Source: Vulcanimicrobiota bacterium
GTDB taxonomy: Bacteria > Vulcanimicrobiota > Vulcanimicrobiia > Vulcanimicrobiales > Vulcanimicrobiaceae
Length of the DNA: 40,227 nucleotides
Assembly (NCBI GenBank): GCA_003136355.1
Contig: PLED01000002.1
Location: 1 to 40,227, forward strand
Direction of reading: 5' to 3'
A program made the translations under genes and the position numbers. How positions within the stretch are numbered: the first letter of the stretch is position 1; each line of letters begins with the position of its first letter. Of this stretch, positions 15,109 to 24,028 are shown in pieces. The notes under the pieces are model-generated. The model was not told where the DNA came from and did no database searches. It saw nothing but the letters and a program-made list of their open reading frames with translations.

Positions 15109-16509
15109 TCAACGTTTTCGCTGCGCCTCGATGACTAGTGCCGACACGCCAACGCGCACCGGAGAAAGAGCCTCTGGGGTCGAGGGTCTTCCGTTTATCA
15201 GTATTCCGTGCGGAACGAACGTTACCGAAACGCGCTCTTCTTTCAGACCAAACGAGGCCAAGACAGCGCGATCGATTGCGTAGGAAAACTTAGCCGGCTG
15301 GAAGTTGTGCGCGCCGGCCCGTATCCCAGTGCCGAACATCGCAAGGTTGCCGACGTAGAAGGGACTCTCCGGATTCGCCGGCGCATTGCTGGGCAGTCCT
15401 ACATACACTTCCCAGACGACTCCCGGCTGGCGGTCTGCCACGACGTCATCTAACTCCAGCAGCACGTTTTCCGTCTTGCTGGCCGCGGCCGCCGCCAAGC
15501 GCTGACGCATCGCCTTCGCTTCAAAAAGTGGGAACGAGACTCTGGACGACCCCAGAATCTCCGGCGGAATCGGCAGACGGATCCTCTCAAGCACGTAGTA
15601 GTAGTACGGAAACTGAATGAACCTTACGCAGTTTTGAACCACTTGCGGCGGTTCGCCCTCGTAGACATAGTTGAGCTGCTGCGCCGCTCGAAGGACGTCG
15701 CATCCCGTCATGTGCACAGTTGCGCCATTTTCGTCGAAGAACGTAAACTGAGTGTTCTTCCACGTGTTGTCGCTGAGCGGATCCATGCGCCCACCCATTT
15801 GCGCCAGCCACAGATTCCACAGCCGATCGATGTTGCAGTGATGCAAATAAAAGATCGGGTCCTGCCCGGCCGTTGGAACTGATCCCATCCAGCCGCCTAC
15901 GTCAACGTGCACGGCGCCGTGCGGAGTTCCCTCGAGCGAAGCGCTTGCGCTTGTGAACGCCGTGAAATTAAACGCGGTCGTGTAATTGACGTCGGATGCG
16001 GGAAGGGAGCCCGTGCCGTTGTTCATCGACGGATTACGGTTCGGAGTGTAGAGCTCACTCGTCGGATCTCGGAACATCGGCGGCAAGTGGCGCTCGTTGG
16101 ACGAGGTCCAATTCCAATACGGCAGCGCCCAGTTTGGGTTGTACGACATCTTGCGAATGATGCGCTCGAAGTAGTACAAGTACATCCGGTGCCACGACCA
16201 GAAGAAGTAATTGCCATGCTGACATGTGTTCCAAGCCGGGAGGTTCTGCATGCTCGTGGTGCCGTGGATCGCTGCCTGGTACGCCCAGCTTCGCGGATCC
16301 GTCGTCGGCAGCGCTCTCATCGCCGCAACCGCGTGGCGGTAGGAAACGATGATCGGATCCGTCGCGAGCAGGTTGCCGATATCGCGTCGCACATAAGGCG
16401 TCGCACCTAGAGCGATCCGGGCGTCGAGCAGCGATGAGCTGACGACCGCTGCCGAGGCGACCGAGCCGGCGGTCCGCAAAAAACCGCCACGAGTAGGTCT
16501 TAGGTTCAT
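15109..16509 (-). CDS. tyrosinase / polyphenol oxidase family copper enzyme
   Basis: Both type-3 copper sites are visible: CuA His82, His98 (in CQHGN) and His107 (in WSWHRMYLYYFERI); CuB His197 (in TPHGAVH), His201 and His223/224 (in DPIFYLHHCNIDRLW). Cys96 two residues before His98 could form the Cys-His thioether seen in this family. The C-terminal 150 residues resemble the plant-type polyphenol oxidase cap domain that shields the active site. I chose ATG 16507-16509, preceded by GGAGAG; the resulting N terminus (RPTRGGFLRTAGSVASAAVV) looks like a Tat signal with one Arg replaced. The enzyme oxidises phenols to quinones and is probably exported folded with copper. Confidence 0.92.
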   Translation of the reverse strand: MNLRPTRGGFLRTAGSVASAAVVSSSLLDARIALGATPYVRRDIGNLLATDPIIVSYRHAVAAMRALPTTDPRSWAYQAAIHGTTSMQNLPAWNTCQHGNYFFWSWHRMYLYYFERIIRKMSYNPNWALPYWNWTSSNERHLPPMFRDPTSELYTPNRNPSMNNGTGSLPASDVNYTTAFNFTAFTSASASLEGTPHGAVHVDVGGWMGSVPTAGQDPIFYLHHCNIDRLWNLWLAQMGGRMDPLSDNTWKNTQFTFFDENGATVHMTGCDVLRAAQQLNYVYEGEPPQVVQNCVRFIQFPYYYYVLERIRLPIPPEILGSSRVSFPLFEAKAMRQRLAAAAASKTENVLLELDDVVADRQPGVVWEVYVGLPSNAPANPESPFYVGNLAMFGTGIRAGAHNFQPAKFSYAIDRAVLASFGLKEERVSVTFVPHGILINGRPSTPEALSPVRVGVSALVIEAQRKR

Positions 16510-16629
16510 ATCGCACTCTCCATCACAGCGTTGGCGCCGGGGCACCGGGACGGATACCTCTTCGGGGCTTAAGCCAACAGTAAGTTATCCACAGAAAATC
16601 CACACCGGCCGCAACGCGAAACCATCCCG

Positions 16630-17391
16630 TTGAAGACGCCGACCTTCAGCAACGGGCCGGAATCAAAAGGTCCCGGACGCCTATTATATAGCTTAAATGA
16701 GCTAAAGTGTAGATCTACTCGGGATGAAGGCGCGAGCCTTGAATCAACCTCCCAGATTACCCGGACCCATTTACATGCGAGCTACGTCGAGGCCCATCGG
16801 CCTTGGCGCTGCGTGAGTACAGAATATGCTTTCGCCGGAGAGTACGAAGATGTCAGCTCTTCACTCTCCATCGACGTGTTATCCCAATTCGATTCAGTCT
16901 GTGCGCCTGCGGACATGCACAGACAGAATCTCGAAAACCTCAAAAAATTATCGATCGTCGAACGCTTCCAACTGATTTTTGGGATCTATGAGCCGCTGCG
17001 GTCCTGGTTAGATCATCCTAATAAACCTAACTGGCCATTGGAAGGAATTATTTCGATCGACACATTTCAGCGTCTCACGCAACGCCATCAGCAATATCAA
17101 CTCATACTCGAGTTCTCGCGGTGCATGCCGTTGTGGCAAGTACTCGAGCTGCGAATGGATGATGTTATCTCCGAGTACGACGTCTTCGGGTCCGCGGCTT
17201 GGTTCCGCGGCTGGTGCTTTCAGCGGACGCGGCCCATACCGTTTTCACTTCTCACGACGGCTCAGCACTATCTCGCGCGAGTGATGACGAAATATCCGGG
17301 ATACCTGTTTGAGACTGACGGCCGAAGAACGACGCTCGACGACCTTCGGCAAGCAATTTGCACAGCACGCAGCGAGACAACGACCACTTAG
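16630..17391 (+). CDS. hypothetical protein (253 aa)
   Basis: Not recognised. Codon use is plausible from about 16880 onward. The segment FQRLTQRHQQYQLILEFSRC, then LWQVLELRMDDV and later a basic region and YLFETDGRRTTLDDLRQAI, has the rhythm of a tyrosine-recombinase core, but no R-H-R-Y tetrad can be placed, so I do not call it an integrase. The TTG start is uncertain, and the first 80 residues may not be translated. A consensus DnaA box (TTATCCACA, 16585-16593) lies just upstream. Confidence 0.5.
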   Translation: MKTPTFSNGPESKGPGRLLYSLNELKCRSTRDEGASLESTSQITRTHLHASYVEAHRPWRCVSTEYAFAGEYEDVSSSLSIDVLSQFDSVCAPADMHRQNLENLKKLSIVERFQLIFGIYEPLRSWLDHPNKPNWPLEGIISIDTFQRLTQRHQQYQLILEFSRCMPLWQVLELRMDDVISEYDVFGSAAWFRGWCFQRTRPIPFSLLTTAQHYLARVMTKYPGYLFETDGRRTTLDDLRQAICTARSETTTT

Positions 17392-17407
17392 TAGAAAAAA
17401 AGACGGG

Positions 17408-18022
17408 CTATGCAAGCTTTACCAACTGCAACGTCAGAAAGATGCCGAACATGAGGAGCGCAAGGCTGGCGACTCCTGCGACCCCAAGCGCCAACGCAGC
17501 CGAGGTTGCTAGCCGATAGCGGCCTTGAAGCAGGCGCGATCTCCATTTAAGGCGACTCCTTGCAACGGAAAGATGCCATCCTACTGATAACAAGCGCACT
17601 TTCCATTCCGCCACGCTCATCTCGTCTGAAGCGAGGACGCGCTCGCCGAACGCATGCGCATCGAAGGCCACTCTCGCGAACAGGTCGCTGATGTTCGGAT
17701 CGTAGGATGCCGAAAACGAGGCCTCATCAAAAGCGGCCATTAGATTTGGAGGTATCGTCGAAATTGAGCGCGTCTGAATTTCGGCGGTCCCAGCCGCATC
17801 CGCCGTCGCATGCATTTCTCGCAGCTTGTTCAATAGGAAGTTCGTCCTTCTCAGCACCAACGAGCTAGCCGTCCACCCCGCACGCATTCGGTCGGCCGAA
17901 GCAATAAGCAAGATGGTTAGAACCGACGTCAGGACCGCGCCAATCGCCGCTGACGCCGCCACGGCAGCTCCGAAGATCGCATCGACGCCCGGGCGATGCT
18001 TCAAAATCTCATCCAGCGTCAA
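17408..18022 (-). CDS. membrane protein (204 aa), second of a coupled pair
   Basis: A TTG at 18020-18022 overlaps the TGA of the upstream 126-aa gene (TTGA junction), which I take as the start; a longer in-frame extension would overlap that gene. There is an early membrane helix (VDAIFGAAVAASAAIGAVLT, running on to ILLIA), a soluble central region of about 120 residues, and a C-terminal membrane helix (AALALGVAGVASLALLMFGI). The layout, two membrane helices bracketing a cytosolic helical domain, resembles SLATT-like or Pycsar-type membrane partners only in general terms. Function unknown. Confidence 0.6.
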   Translation of the reverse strand: MTLDEILKHRPGVDAIFGAAVAASAAIGAVLTSVLTILLIASADRMRAGWTASSLVLRRTNFLLNKLREMHATADAAGTAEIQTRSISTIPPNLMAAFDEASFSASYDPNISDLFARVAFDAHAFGERVLASDEMSVAEWKVRLLSVGWHLSVARSRLKWRSRLLQGRYRLATSAALALGVAGVASLALLMFGIFLTLQLVKLA

Positions 18023-18399
18023 GATGGAGCGTCCAGCGTAGGCAAGTTGTCCGCCTCGCCGCCACTCCGTGCGTCTGCCAGCAACGGGGCTAGGCACGAA
18101 ATACCCAAAGTAACAGTTGCCATAAGAGCAGCCCAATAGTACAGTTTTTCTCGCGGGGTCTCAGCGAGTGTCATGGCCGGCCAATTCTGTGACCCTACAT
18201 TCCAAATAATGAGGAAACCAGCGAGCTCCATAGCGGCAGCCCACCAGAACAGTCGCCAATAGTATTGGCGCTCACGGCGATCGATTTCGGCAAAACTCTT
18301 CGGCAGAGCGAGATCGCTCCAATCTGTCATGACGCGAATGCGAACCACCACCCTTCCGATGGCGATTCGCACACATATGAGAATCAAAAGTGTCAGCAT
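18019..18399 (-). CDS. small multi-pass membrane protein (126 aa), first of a coupled pair
   Basis: Hydrophobic segments lie at about residues 1-20, 48-66 and 88-108, with a polar, acidic C terminus. ATG 18399 is kept because a GAGG lies upstream and the first segment looks like a real helix; an in-frame ATG at 18330 would give a 103-residue version. It is coupled to the 204-aa membrane gene through a TTGA overlap. No family is recognised. Confidence 0.6.
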   Translation of the reverse strand: MLTLLILICVRIAIGRVVVRIRVMTDWSDLALPKSFAEIDRRERQYYWRLFWWAAAMELAGFLIIWNVGSQNWPAMTLAETPREKLYYWAALMATVTLGISCLAPLLADARSGGEADNLPTLDAPS

Positions 18400-18472
18400 C
18401 TTCGCGATGCTCGCCTCAAAAGGGACCCTACCGGAGCGTCGAGGCTACAGGACGGTCGAGGCCATCGCGTGG

Positions 18473-18478
18473 TATACT
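18473..18478 (+). promoter_or_regulatory. -10 box TATACT just before a start codon
   Basis: TATACT ends seven bases before ATG 18486. Transcription from it would begin at or within a base or two of the ATG, giving a leaderless mRNA. No good -35 is seen. Confidence 0.35.
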
Positions 18479-18485
18479 GGTAGAG

Positions 18486-18686
18486 ATGTTTAAGAAGACC
18501 GGGAAGGCCTCGAGCGCAACGGGTGGCAGTTCGACGGTGATCCAGCGCGAAAGATTTCCAGAGGTCGCCGATGGCGTGCCTACGCCCCAGCCAGGTGTGG
18601 GCGCGGGTGATTTGCAGCCGCGCGGGGCTGGATTGGTTCGACAGGCGAAGGAAGCATCGACAAAACTGCGCGACCTATTGTCCTAG
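18486..18686 (+). CDS. small soluble protein (66 aa)
   Basis: Starting at ATG 18486, the peptide is Gly/Pro/Ser-rich with basic patches and ends in an amphipathic helix (GLVRQAKEASTKLRDLLS). No signal or membrane segment. It converges on the reverse operon, ending four bases from that operon's last stop. The same frame extends upstream to 18390, but the TATACT element favours the shorter form. Function unknown. Confidence 0.4.
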   Translation: MFKKTGKASSATGGSSTVIQRERFPEVADGVPTPQPGVGAGDLQPRGAGLVRQAKEASTKLRDLLS

Positions 18687-18689
18687 CCT

Positions 18690-19511
18690 TCATTTTAAAA
18701 AGGGCAGACCAACGCGCGGATGTGTCATCACGTAGCCCACGAAGTTAGCTAACGCCGAAGCTACGATTTCCGCGTTCGCGTCAAATCGCTGTGGCTGCGC
18801 CCGATCGAACTCCGCAATCCCGACGACGCGGGCCCCAAAAATAATCGGCACGAACATGATCCCCTTATAGCGCGGCGCCCCTGGCGGCTGAGGGCTTCGA
18901 AAAGCATCAGGCGCGTCCGAATAATTCCCAACGCGCGCGTTACGAAATGCATCCCCGACGCTATCATCATCATCGACGGTCACTTCTACTTCGGCTAGCG
19001 AGGCCGCATTTGAGTCTGTCGTTAGTACGAATGACAAACTACCACTACTGACATCATACCACCACACGACCGCCCGCATTGATTCGTCGGTCGTGGGCAC
19101 GAGCCAGCGCGTACTCACCGCAATGGCATCCTGACAGGTCTGCAGTGCAAACGAATACGCGTCAGCCTGGGTGACAGTCGTGAGTTGAAACACCGCCTGA
19201 AGCCGGCTCTCGGCGCCGGTTAACGACCGCAACAAGCTCGCTAGGTCCGTTATGGCTTGGCGATAACTCTGTTCGATGGTCTGGCTAGCCTGAGCAATCT
19301 CTTCTTTAAAGTCGATCCCTCCGCCACCGGGAAAGCTGATGTTCTTGACAGCCGGAGCTAGCAGCGCGAGAACGGCAAACACAAGAAATCCCAGCGTCGT
19401 CGTGTCCGGCTGCCCCGGTTGGGTTGCTACGCGAATTGCCGCTGCCGAAAGTCCGAGGGCGAACCACAATGCTTGCGCCCAGCTCCAGAGCCAGCGCGGC
19501 ATACCAAACAC
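18690..19511 (-). CDS. membrane-anchored GAF-domain protein (273 aa)
   Basis: Two N-terminal membrane helices (about residues 7-27 and 38-56) are followed by a helical linker and a C-terminal domain whose strands (MRAVVWWYDVSSGSLSFVLT, then KGIMFVPIIFGARVVGIAEF) and closing helix fit a GAF small-ligand sensor. No kinase, cyclase or other output domain follows, so it probably signals through partners. It is last in the seven-gene reverse operon, 12 bases after the preceding gene. The start is GTG 19511 or ATG 19502. Confidence 0.75.
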   Translation of the reverse strand: MFGMPRWLWSWAQALWFALGLSAAAIRVATQPGQPDTTTLGFLVFAVLALLAPAVKNISFPGGGGIDFKEEIAQASQTIEQSYRQAITDLASLLRSLTGAESRLQAVFQLTTVTQADAYSFALQTCQDAIAVSTRWLVPTTDESMRAVVWWYDVSSGSLSFVLTTDSNAASLAEVEVTVDDDDSVGDAFRNARVGNYSDAPDAFRSPQPPGAPRYKGIMFVPIIFGARVVGIAEFDRAQPQRFDANAEIVASALANFVGYVMTHPRVGLPFLK

Positions 19512-19523
19512 GATCTTGTTTCC

Positions 19524-20348
19524 CTAGATGTCGCGCCCGGCGGCAGCGATAGTTTGCGAAGTGAAGCCATTACGATCGCACCAGCCCAAAAACAACCGCC
19601 CTAGGCCGGTAATGGCGATGCAAGCATTATCTGCAGACGTGCCTGAGCTGCGATCAATAAAACTAAATCGTTCCATATATTCGAGCCACGGTCGGAACGG
19701 GATAGAGGCGTCGTCCAAAAATACTCGCGCATCGGATGAAAGCAATGGGCGTTGCGCGAGTGCCTCGAGAAAAGCCGCCTGCGACCTTAGCATCGATTGA
19801 AACGCGTTTCGGAAGTAGGGTTCAAGAAAGGTTTTACTCTCCGCAATGGCTGTTTTTTCTGAGTCCGGCGCAGCCGCCGGTCCAGATGCAGTCATCTTCC
19901 GACGGTCGGAACACTCGAATCCGTATCGGCGATACGTGCGCATAATGATCTCCGCCGCCTCTGTAGCCTGTGTACGTTCCTCCGTCGAGACAGGGGTTTC
20001 CATGTTTGTTTTTAGGGCGCCGGAGGCTTCAGGATCTGGTGCGGTCGCCTGGGGATTGGGAGCCGGGATAAAGTCTCTTCCGATACCGCGACCGATCATG
20101 AGCACGATGAGAAGTGTCGCGGGCCATAACACGGCCTCTTTTCCGAACGATAGCCATGTCTGGACTAGAGAGAGGTCATATTGATCCTTCTGACTCAGCG
20201 GCGTAACCGACGGCGCAGATGGCTGCGCGGCGACGTTCTTATTCACTCCGGTTGGCCGCGGCGAAGGCGTTGAGGTCGTGGCAGAGGCGGCGCCAACGCA
20301 AAAAATCGAAACCAGCCACAGGGTCGTGACCAGACGCAAACTTCTCAT
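19524..20348 (-). CDS. signal-peptide and membrane protein of unknown function
   Basis: From ATG 20346-20348 the protein begins with a typical signal sequence (LRLVTTLWLVSIFCVGAASA), then a Ser/Pro/Thr-rich linker, a second membrane helix (ALWPATLLIVLMIGRGIGR region, about residues 77-95) and a soluble domain of about 180 residues. The order suggests a periplasmic N-terminal stub and a cytosolic C-terminal domain. An alternative start at 20378 would overlap the upstream gene. Sixth in the operon, ten bases after its neighbour. No family is recognised. Confidence 0.6.
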   Translation of the reverse strand: MRSLRLVTTLWLVSIFCVGAASATTSTPSPRPTGVNKNVAAQPSAPSVTPLSQKDQYDLSLVQTWLSFGKEAVLWPATLLIVLMIGRGIGRDFIPAPNPQATAPDPEASGALKTNMETPVSTEERTQATEAAEIIMRTYRRYGFECSDRRKMTASGPAAAPDSEKTAIAESKTFLEPYFRNAFQSMLRSQAAFLEALAQRPLLSSDARVFLDDASIPFRPWLEYMERFSFIDRSSGTSADNACIAITGLGRLFLGWCDRNGFTSQTIAAAGRDI

Positions 20349-20358
20349 GATCGAGTAC

Positions 20359-20766
20359 CTATGAACCCCAAATGGCATCGTGCAAATCGCCCAATGCCTT
20401 GGTTACATTTGACGGATTACCGGAACCTAAAGCAGTGACCAACCCAAGCATTCCGGCAGCGATCTTTAATGCCCGCGAAATCTGCGCCACCTCATTTTTG
20501 AGTGAATCCGCCTCCTTGTTCGCATCGGTAGTGATGGCCAGCAGCTGCCGAAAAGCCTCCGCGCTATCGGCAAATTGTGTCTTGGCGTCTGCAATTGAGA
20601 GGTTCATCCCAATGCTCGCGCATTTTTCTGCGGCCTTGCTCAAACCCTTATAAAGATCATCATCCGCGACATCGTTGTTGTTCAAGAAATCGTTAATCGT
20701 TGCGCCGAATTGCGTGTATTCCTTGGCGAGTGAGGTTATCTGAGATGGAGAAAGAGTGTCTGCCAT
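20359..20766 (-). CDS. small all-helical protein (135 aa)
   Basis: Starts at an ATG with GAGG seven bases upstream. The sequence is Ala/Asp/Lys-rich with heptad-like hydrophobic spacing and a single apolar stretch (ALKIAAGMLGLVTALGSG, residues 98-115). That pattern suits a helical bundle with a hydrophobic hairpin, as in small pore-forming or membrane-associating helical proteins, but this is speculative. Fifth in the operon, 13 bases after the lipoprotein gene. Confidence 0.6.
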   Translation of the reverse strand: MADTLSPSQITSLAKEYTQFGATINDFLNNNDVADDDLYKGLSKAAEKCASIGMNLSIADAKTQFADSAEAFRQLLAITTDANKEADSLKNEVAQISRALKIAAGMLGLVTALGSGNPSNVTKALGDLHDAIWGS

Positions 20767-20779
20767 GTACTGCCTCTAT

Positions 20780-21715
20780 CTAATGAAACGTCTTGTTTAA
20801 CACGATCAGGTTATCAATGATGGGACTAAGTGATTCTTTAGCGGTCGTAAACAGGTCCCACGCCGATTCCGGCTTGTCCGTCTCCTGCACGAGCGAAGCA
20901 TTGGTCTGAGCAATGCGCCGCACGGTGTCGGCGTACGCGCCGGCAGCGGCGATCCGCTGATTGACTGAACCGCGCCGCAAGACCCATTGGGCGCGCTCGT
21001 CCCGAATTTTCATCATATCTATAGGTTTTTGGCTGACGCGGTGACGGAGCGAGGTTTGGTAATCTCGGTCAATCTGCGTTCTGTCGTTGACGAGCACGTT
21101 CACGTAGTCAGTCTCCGCAAAGACCGCGAGCGACCCGGCCGCAGCCGAGAGGGGGGCGTTGGCCTCGTGGACGTACTTACGCAGGAGTGCGTCCTGTCGT
21201 CCCCTGATCAATAGCGAAGCGATTGAAGTCGCAAGGTCTGCGAATGGTTTTGCCTGCGCCTGCTTGATCGCACCGACGTCGCTCAGCCGCGAGGCAAGCG
21301 TGTCAAATCCGGATGGTTTTGTGTCGACGCCCGCGATGGCTGCCAGCGCCCGGACATAACCGGTAATGATGGAATTGCGCAACTTCCACTGCTGTGATAC
21401 GTCGGCAGCCTGTCCGCAATCCGGCAGGTGTGCAACGAGATCGTACGGGGAAGGGTTCGTTGCCGAGGGAGTGGGCTGCGTGACCGGCAGCGTGCGCAAG
21501 TCAGACGGCGCGCTGATTGCAAATTCACGATACTCAAGACATGTGTTCTCGAAATCGGCCGCTATAGCGTCAAAGGAGGCGCTGGCGGTGCTAACCGTCT
21601 TTGCATACTCCTGTATCGACTGAAGGCTCACCGCTCGCGTACAGCCGGTCAGCATGAGGCAAAACAGAGCCAAGATTACGATGCGAGGCGGGCCGTGGTA
21701 GTAACGGCCTATCAT
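20780..21715 (-). CDS. lipoprotein of unknown function (311 aa)
   Basis: The N terminus has a short hydrophobic core and a lipobox LTGC (Cys25), so it should be lipidated and membrane-attached outside the cytoplasm. The rest is helical, with long runs such as AIAADFENTCLEYREFAI and two further Cys that could pair. Its ATG overlaps the TGA of the lipase gene by four bases. No family is recognised; it may anchor or chaperone the neighbouring hydrolases. Confidence 0.7.
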   Translation of the reverse strand: MIGRYYHGPPRIVILALFCLMLTGCTRAVSLQSIQEYAKTVSTASASFDAIAADFENTCLEYREFAISAPSDLRTLPVTQPTPSATNPSPYDLVAHLPDCGQAADVSQQWKLRNSIITGYVRALAAIAGVDTKPSGFDTLASRLSDVGAIKQAQAKPFADLATSIASLLIRGRQDALLRKYVHEANAPLSAAAGSLAVFAETDYVNVLVNDRTQIDRDYQTSLRHRVSQKPIDMMKIRDERAQWVLRRGSVNQRIAAAGAYADTVRRIAQTNASLVQETDKPESAWDLFTTAKESLSPIIDNLIVLNKTFH

Positions 21716-22620
21716 GACCGAGCCAAAACCGAAAGCATTTCTCTATCCTGCCCTGCTGGAGCACAGCCGGGATCTAACTGCCAATCCGAATCGAGGAGCG
21801 AGAGATAGGTATTCATCGCATGGGCGCAACCCAACGACGATTTGGCGATCCCCGTTGAGTTGAATGCGTACACTGTGTCCACGTGAACGAACCCAAAGAT
21901 GTCCGGGGGAAGATTCGGCGCAATGTCAGGTTCGTTGACAATCCGCCATGAAGTTACGTCCAGTGCGCGAAAGTGATCGGAGAACGCCTGGTTCCCCACA
22001 CGCGGAGATGCGAACGTACAGAGCGCCGTCACATTCAGCTTCTTCTCGTATGCGTTTTGGGCAACGTAGAGCGTGCACAGGGCGGCCCCCAAACTGTGGC
22101 CGGTGACAGCCATTGATTGGGGCATATCCGCAGCCTTTGCCCCGACAAGCCGAGCTGTTCGTTTCTGGACAGCCTGAGCAACTTGCTCGGCAAACGTCCC
22201 CTGCATCGGCTGTGGCGATGTTAGCGCGGGCTCAAAAGCGTCCGGTTTCTGCACGACCGTTAGCGTCTCGTAAATTCGATTGAACCCGTCGGTGACGCGA
22301 CCCGCATCTGGGTCCGAGGTAAAAGGGACCGAAAAAATATCAGCGTCATCCCACCACTCGATCCACGTATCGGTTCCTCGTATGGCCAAGGTGAACTCGG
22401 ACGGCAGGCTGCGACGCTGCACAATGAACCCATAGAAATTGAGCTCCTGATTGCCCAGGAAGAAATCTTTCATTTGGATCCAGGCGAAGGCTTCGTAATC
22501 TTGGGGGAGCCCCCGCGGCTCGGGCGTTAGCGCGCTCTTGTCATATTCGAACGTCTCATAGACCGCGTTAATGAGCTGGCCGTATTGTAGGGCTCTTGCC
22601 TTGTCAAGTGCAGTGCCCAT
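21712..22620 (-). CDS. class 3 lipase (alpha/beta hydrolase)
   Basis: With ATG 22618-22620 (GAAAGG upstream) the protein is 302 aa. Class 3 lipase features are clear: IRGTD (80-84), nucleophile elbow GHSLG with Ser176, FASPRVGN (203-210), Asp232 in NEPDIAPNLP and His267 in CAHAMNTYL, a complete Ser-Asp-His triad. There is no signal peptide, unusual for a secreted lipase and shared with the neighbouring enzymes. It hydrolyses acylglycerols or phospholipid esters. It follows the phosphoesterase gene by about 50 bases and overlaps the lipoprotein gene. Confidence 0.92.
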   Translation of the reverse strand: MGTALDKARALQYGQLINAVYETFEYDKSALTPEPRGLPQDYEAFAWIQMKDFFLGNQELNFYGFIVQRRSLPSEFTLAIRGTDTWIEWWDDADIFSVPFTSDPDAGRVTDGFNRIYETLTVVQKPDAFEPALTSPQPMQGTFAEQVAQAVQKRTARLVGAKAADMPQSMAVTGHSLGAALCTLYVAQNAYEKKLNVTALCTFASPRVGNQAFSDHFRALDVTSWRIVNEPDIAPNLPPDIFGFVHVDTVYAFNSTGIAKSSLGCAHAMNTYLSLLDSDWQLDPGCAPAGQDREMLSVLARS

Positions 22621-22669
22621 TAGGAAAGCCTTTCGTAAGATCGCGCGACTCGTCGATCCCTGTGGTCGA

Positions 22670-24028
22670 TCATGACTGGCGCGCAGCGGCAAAGGCGCTG
22701 AGGTGAGCGCGAGCTTCGGCCGCGGCCTCGCCCTCGGTCGGAGGGGGTGGTGCTGCAACCAGCTCTCGCGCGGCTGGATTTAAGCTGCGCGCCAGCGCGA
22801 GCAGCGAGACCTGCAGATCGTTGGGCGGTTCGCTGTCCGATTGGAAGGACCGCGCGCGCAGCATTTCGGGTTGCGAGGCGCCCGGCAACGCCGCAGGGAC
22901 GTCGGTCCGCAGCGGACCGTTGTACAGATGCGAGACGGTGTTTGATTTGGCATCGCGCGCCGTCAAGAAGGCAGGCAGCCCGAAGATCTCCTTCGCTGTT
23001 GCGGCAAGGGAGGTATGATCGTAGACTAGCGAGTCGATGGTCGCCTTAGGCGTGTATGCTGAAACGACAATCGCCGGAACACGCACCCCATAGGATCTGA
23101 AGTCGAAGAATTCCGTCGAACCGTCCGGCGGGATGGACGGAACCGGCGCAAGCCGATGATCGAAAAAGCCGCCGTGCTCATCCCACAGCACGATCAGCAT
23201 GGTCTCCGGCCACTGGAGCGAGTTTCGAATGCCTTCGTAAACTGCTGCGATTAACGCATCGCCGCCCAAGACGCCGTGGATCGGATGCTGGTCATTCGCG
23301 CGCGAAGCGCCCTCATTGAAATACCGTGGTTCGATGAACGAAAACTGCGGCAGCAGTCCGCTGGCGCAGTCGCGCAAGAACGCCTGATCGAACAACTCGT
23401 AATCTCCGCGTAAGAAATATGGCCGCTGGTTCGCCAACGCCAAAGACTGCGGAAAGTCGTGGTAGTAGATGCGCCAGTTTATGTTTGCCGCTTCAAGATT
23501 TTGGTAGAGCGTGCGCATCGGATAATTACGCACGGCGTTGTCGACAAAACCGCCTGAAGTGGCGCAGTGCGCGAAGAAACGGTTGGGCCATGTTGGGCCT
23601 GGCATGGATGCGAACCATGCGTCGCACAGGGCGAACTCTTGCGCGAGCGCGTGCATCGCAGGAAGCTTTCCCGACGCGAAACATCGCATGACCGCTCCAC
23701 CCCTGCCGGCGCCTGCCACGGCATCGTAATCAGCGACGTAGCCCACGTTCGAGCCGACACTTGGCGTAGGAGCCGGATTTGCGCCGTGAATCTGCACGGC
23801 AACGTTTCCAAACTCGTGGCCCGGGCTCGGGTCTAGATCGGGCACGTAGGGTGCATCATCGGAGACCGGCACCGGTCGCGTCTTGCGCGTCAGTGGGTCG
23901 ACATAATTGCTCTCATTGCCGCGCACGCCGTCGATCGGATACTTGTCTGTGCGCAGATAGCCGACCAGATGATCAAAAGACCGGTTTTCGAGCATCAGCA
24001 CAACGATGTTCTTGATCGGCGTCGTCAT
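22670..24028 (-). CDS. phospholipase C / acid phosphatase-type phosphoesterase
   Basis: A 452-aa protein of the bacterial phosphoesterase family (PLC/AcpA). The N-terminal IKNIVVLMLENRSFDHLVGY carries the metal-binding Glu and the Asn expected at the active site; further signatures are ALCDAWFASMPGPTWPNRFF, HPIHGVLGG, and VLWDEHGGFFDH with the second metal cluster. The usual Tat signal is absent, so it may act inside the cell or leave by another route. The enzyme cleaves phosphodiesters or phosphomonoesters of lipids or nucleotides. Its ATG overlaps the stop of the flavin oxidase gene. Confidence 0.92.
   Translation of the reverse strand: MTTPIKNIVVLMLENRSFDHLVGYLRTDKYPIDGVRGNESNYVDPLTRKTRPVPVSDDAPYVPDLDPSPGHEFGNVAVQIHGANPAPTPSVGSNVGYVADYDAVAGAGRGGAVMRCFASGKLPAMHALAQEFALCDAWFASMPGPTWPNRFFAHCATSGGFVDNAVRNYPMRTLYQNLEAANINWRIYYHDFPQSLALANQRPYFLRGDYELFDQAFLRDCASGLLPQFSFIEPRYFNEGASRANDQHPIHGVLGGDALIAAVYEGIRNSLQWPETMLIVLWDEHGGFFDHRLAPVPSIPPDGSTEFFDFRSYGVRVPAIVVSAYTPKATIDSLVYDHTSLAATAKEIFGLPAFLTARDAKSNTVSHLYNGPLRTDVPAALPGASQPEMLRARSFQSDSEPPNDLQVSLLALARSLNPAARELVAAPPPPTEGEAAAEARAHLSAFAAARQS

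Noticed and set aside
16585-16593. Perfect DnaA box TTATCCACA
   Set aside because: A single site without a cluster or AT-rich element; expected by chance at this scale.
17080-17391. Tyrosine-recombinase-like rhythm in the 253-aa protein
   Set aside because: No R-H-R-Y catalytic set can be placed, and there are no attachment-site repeats nearby.
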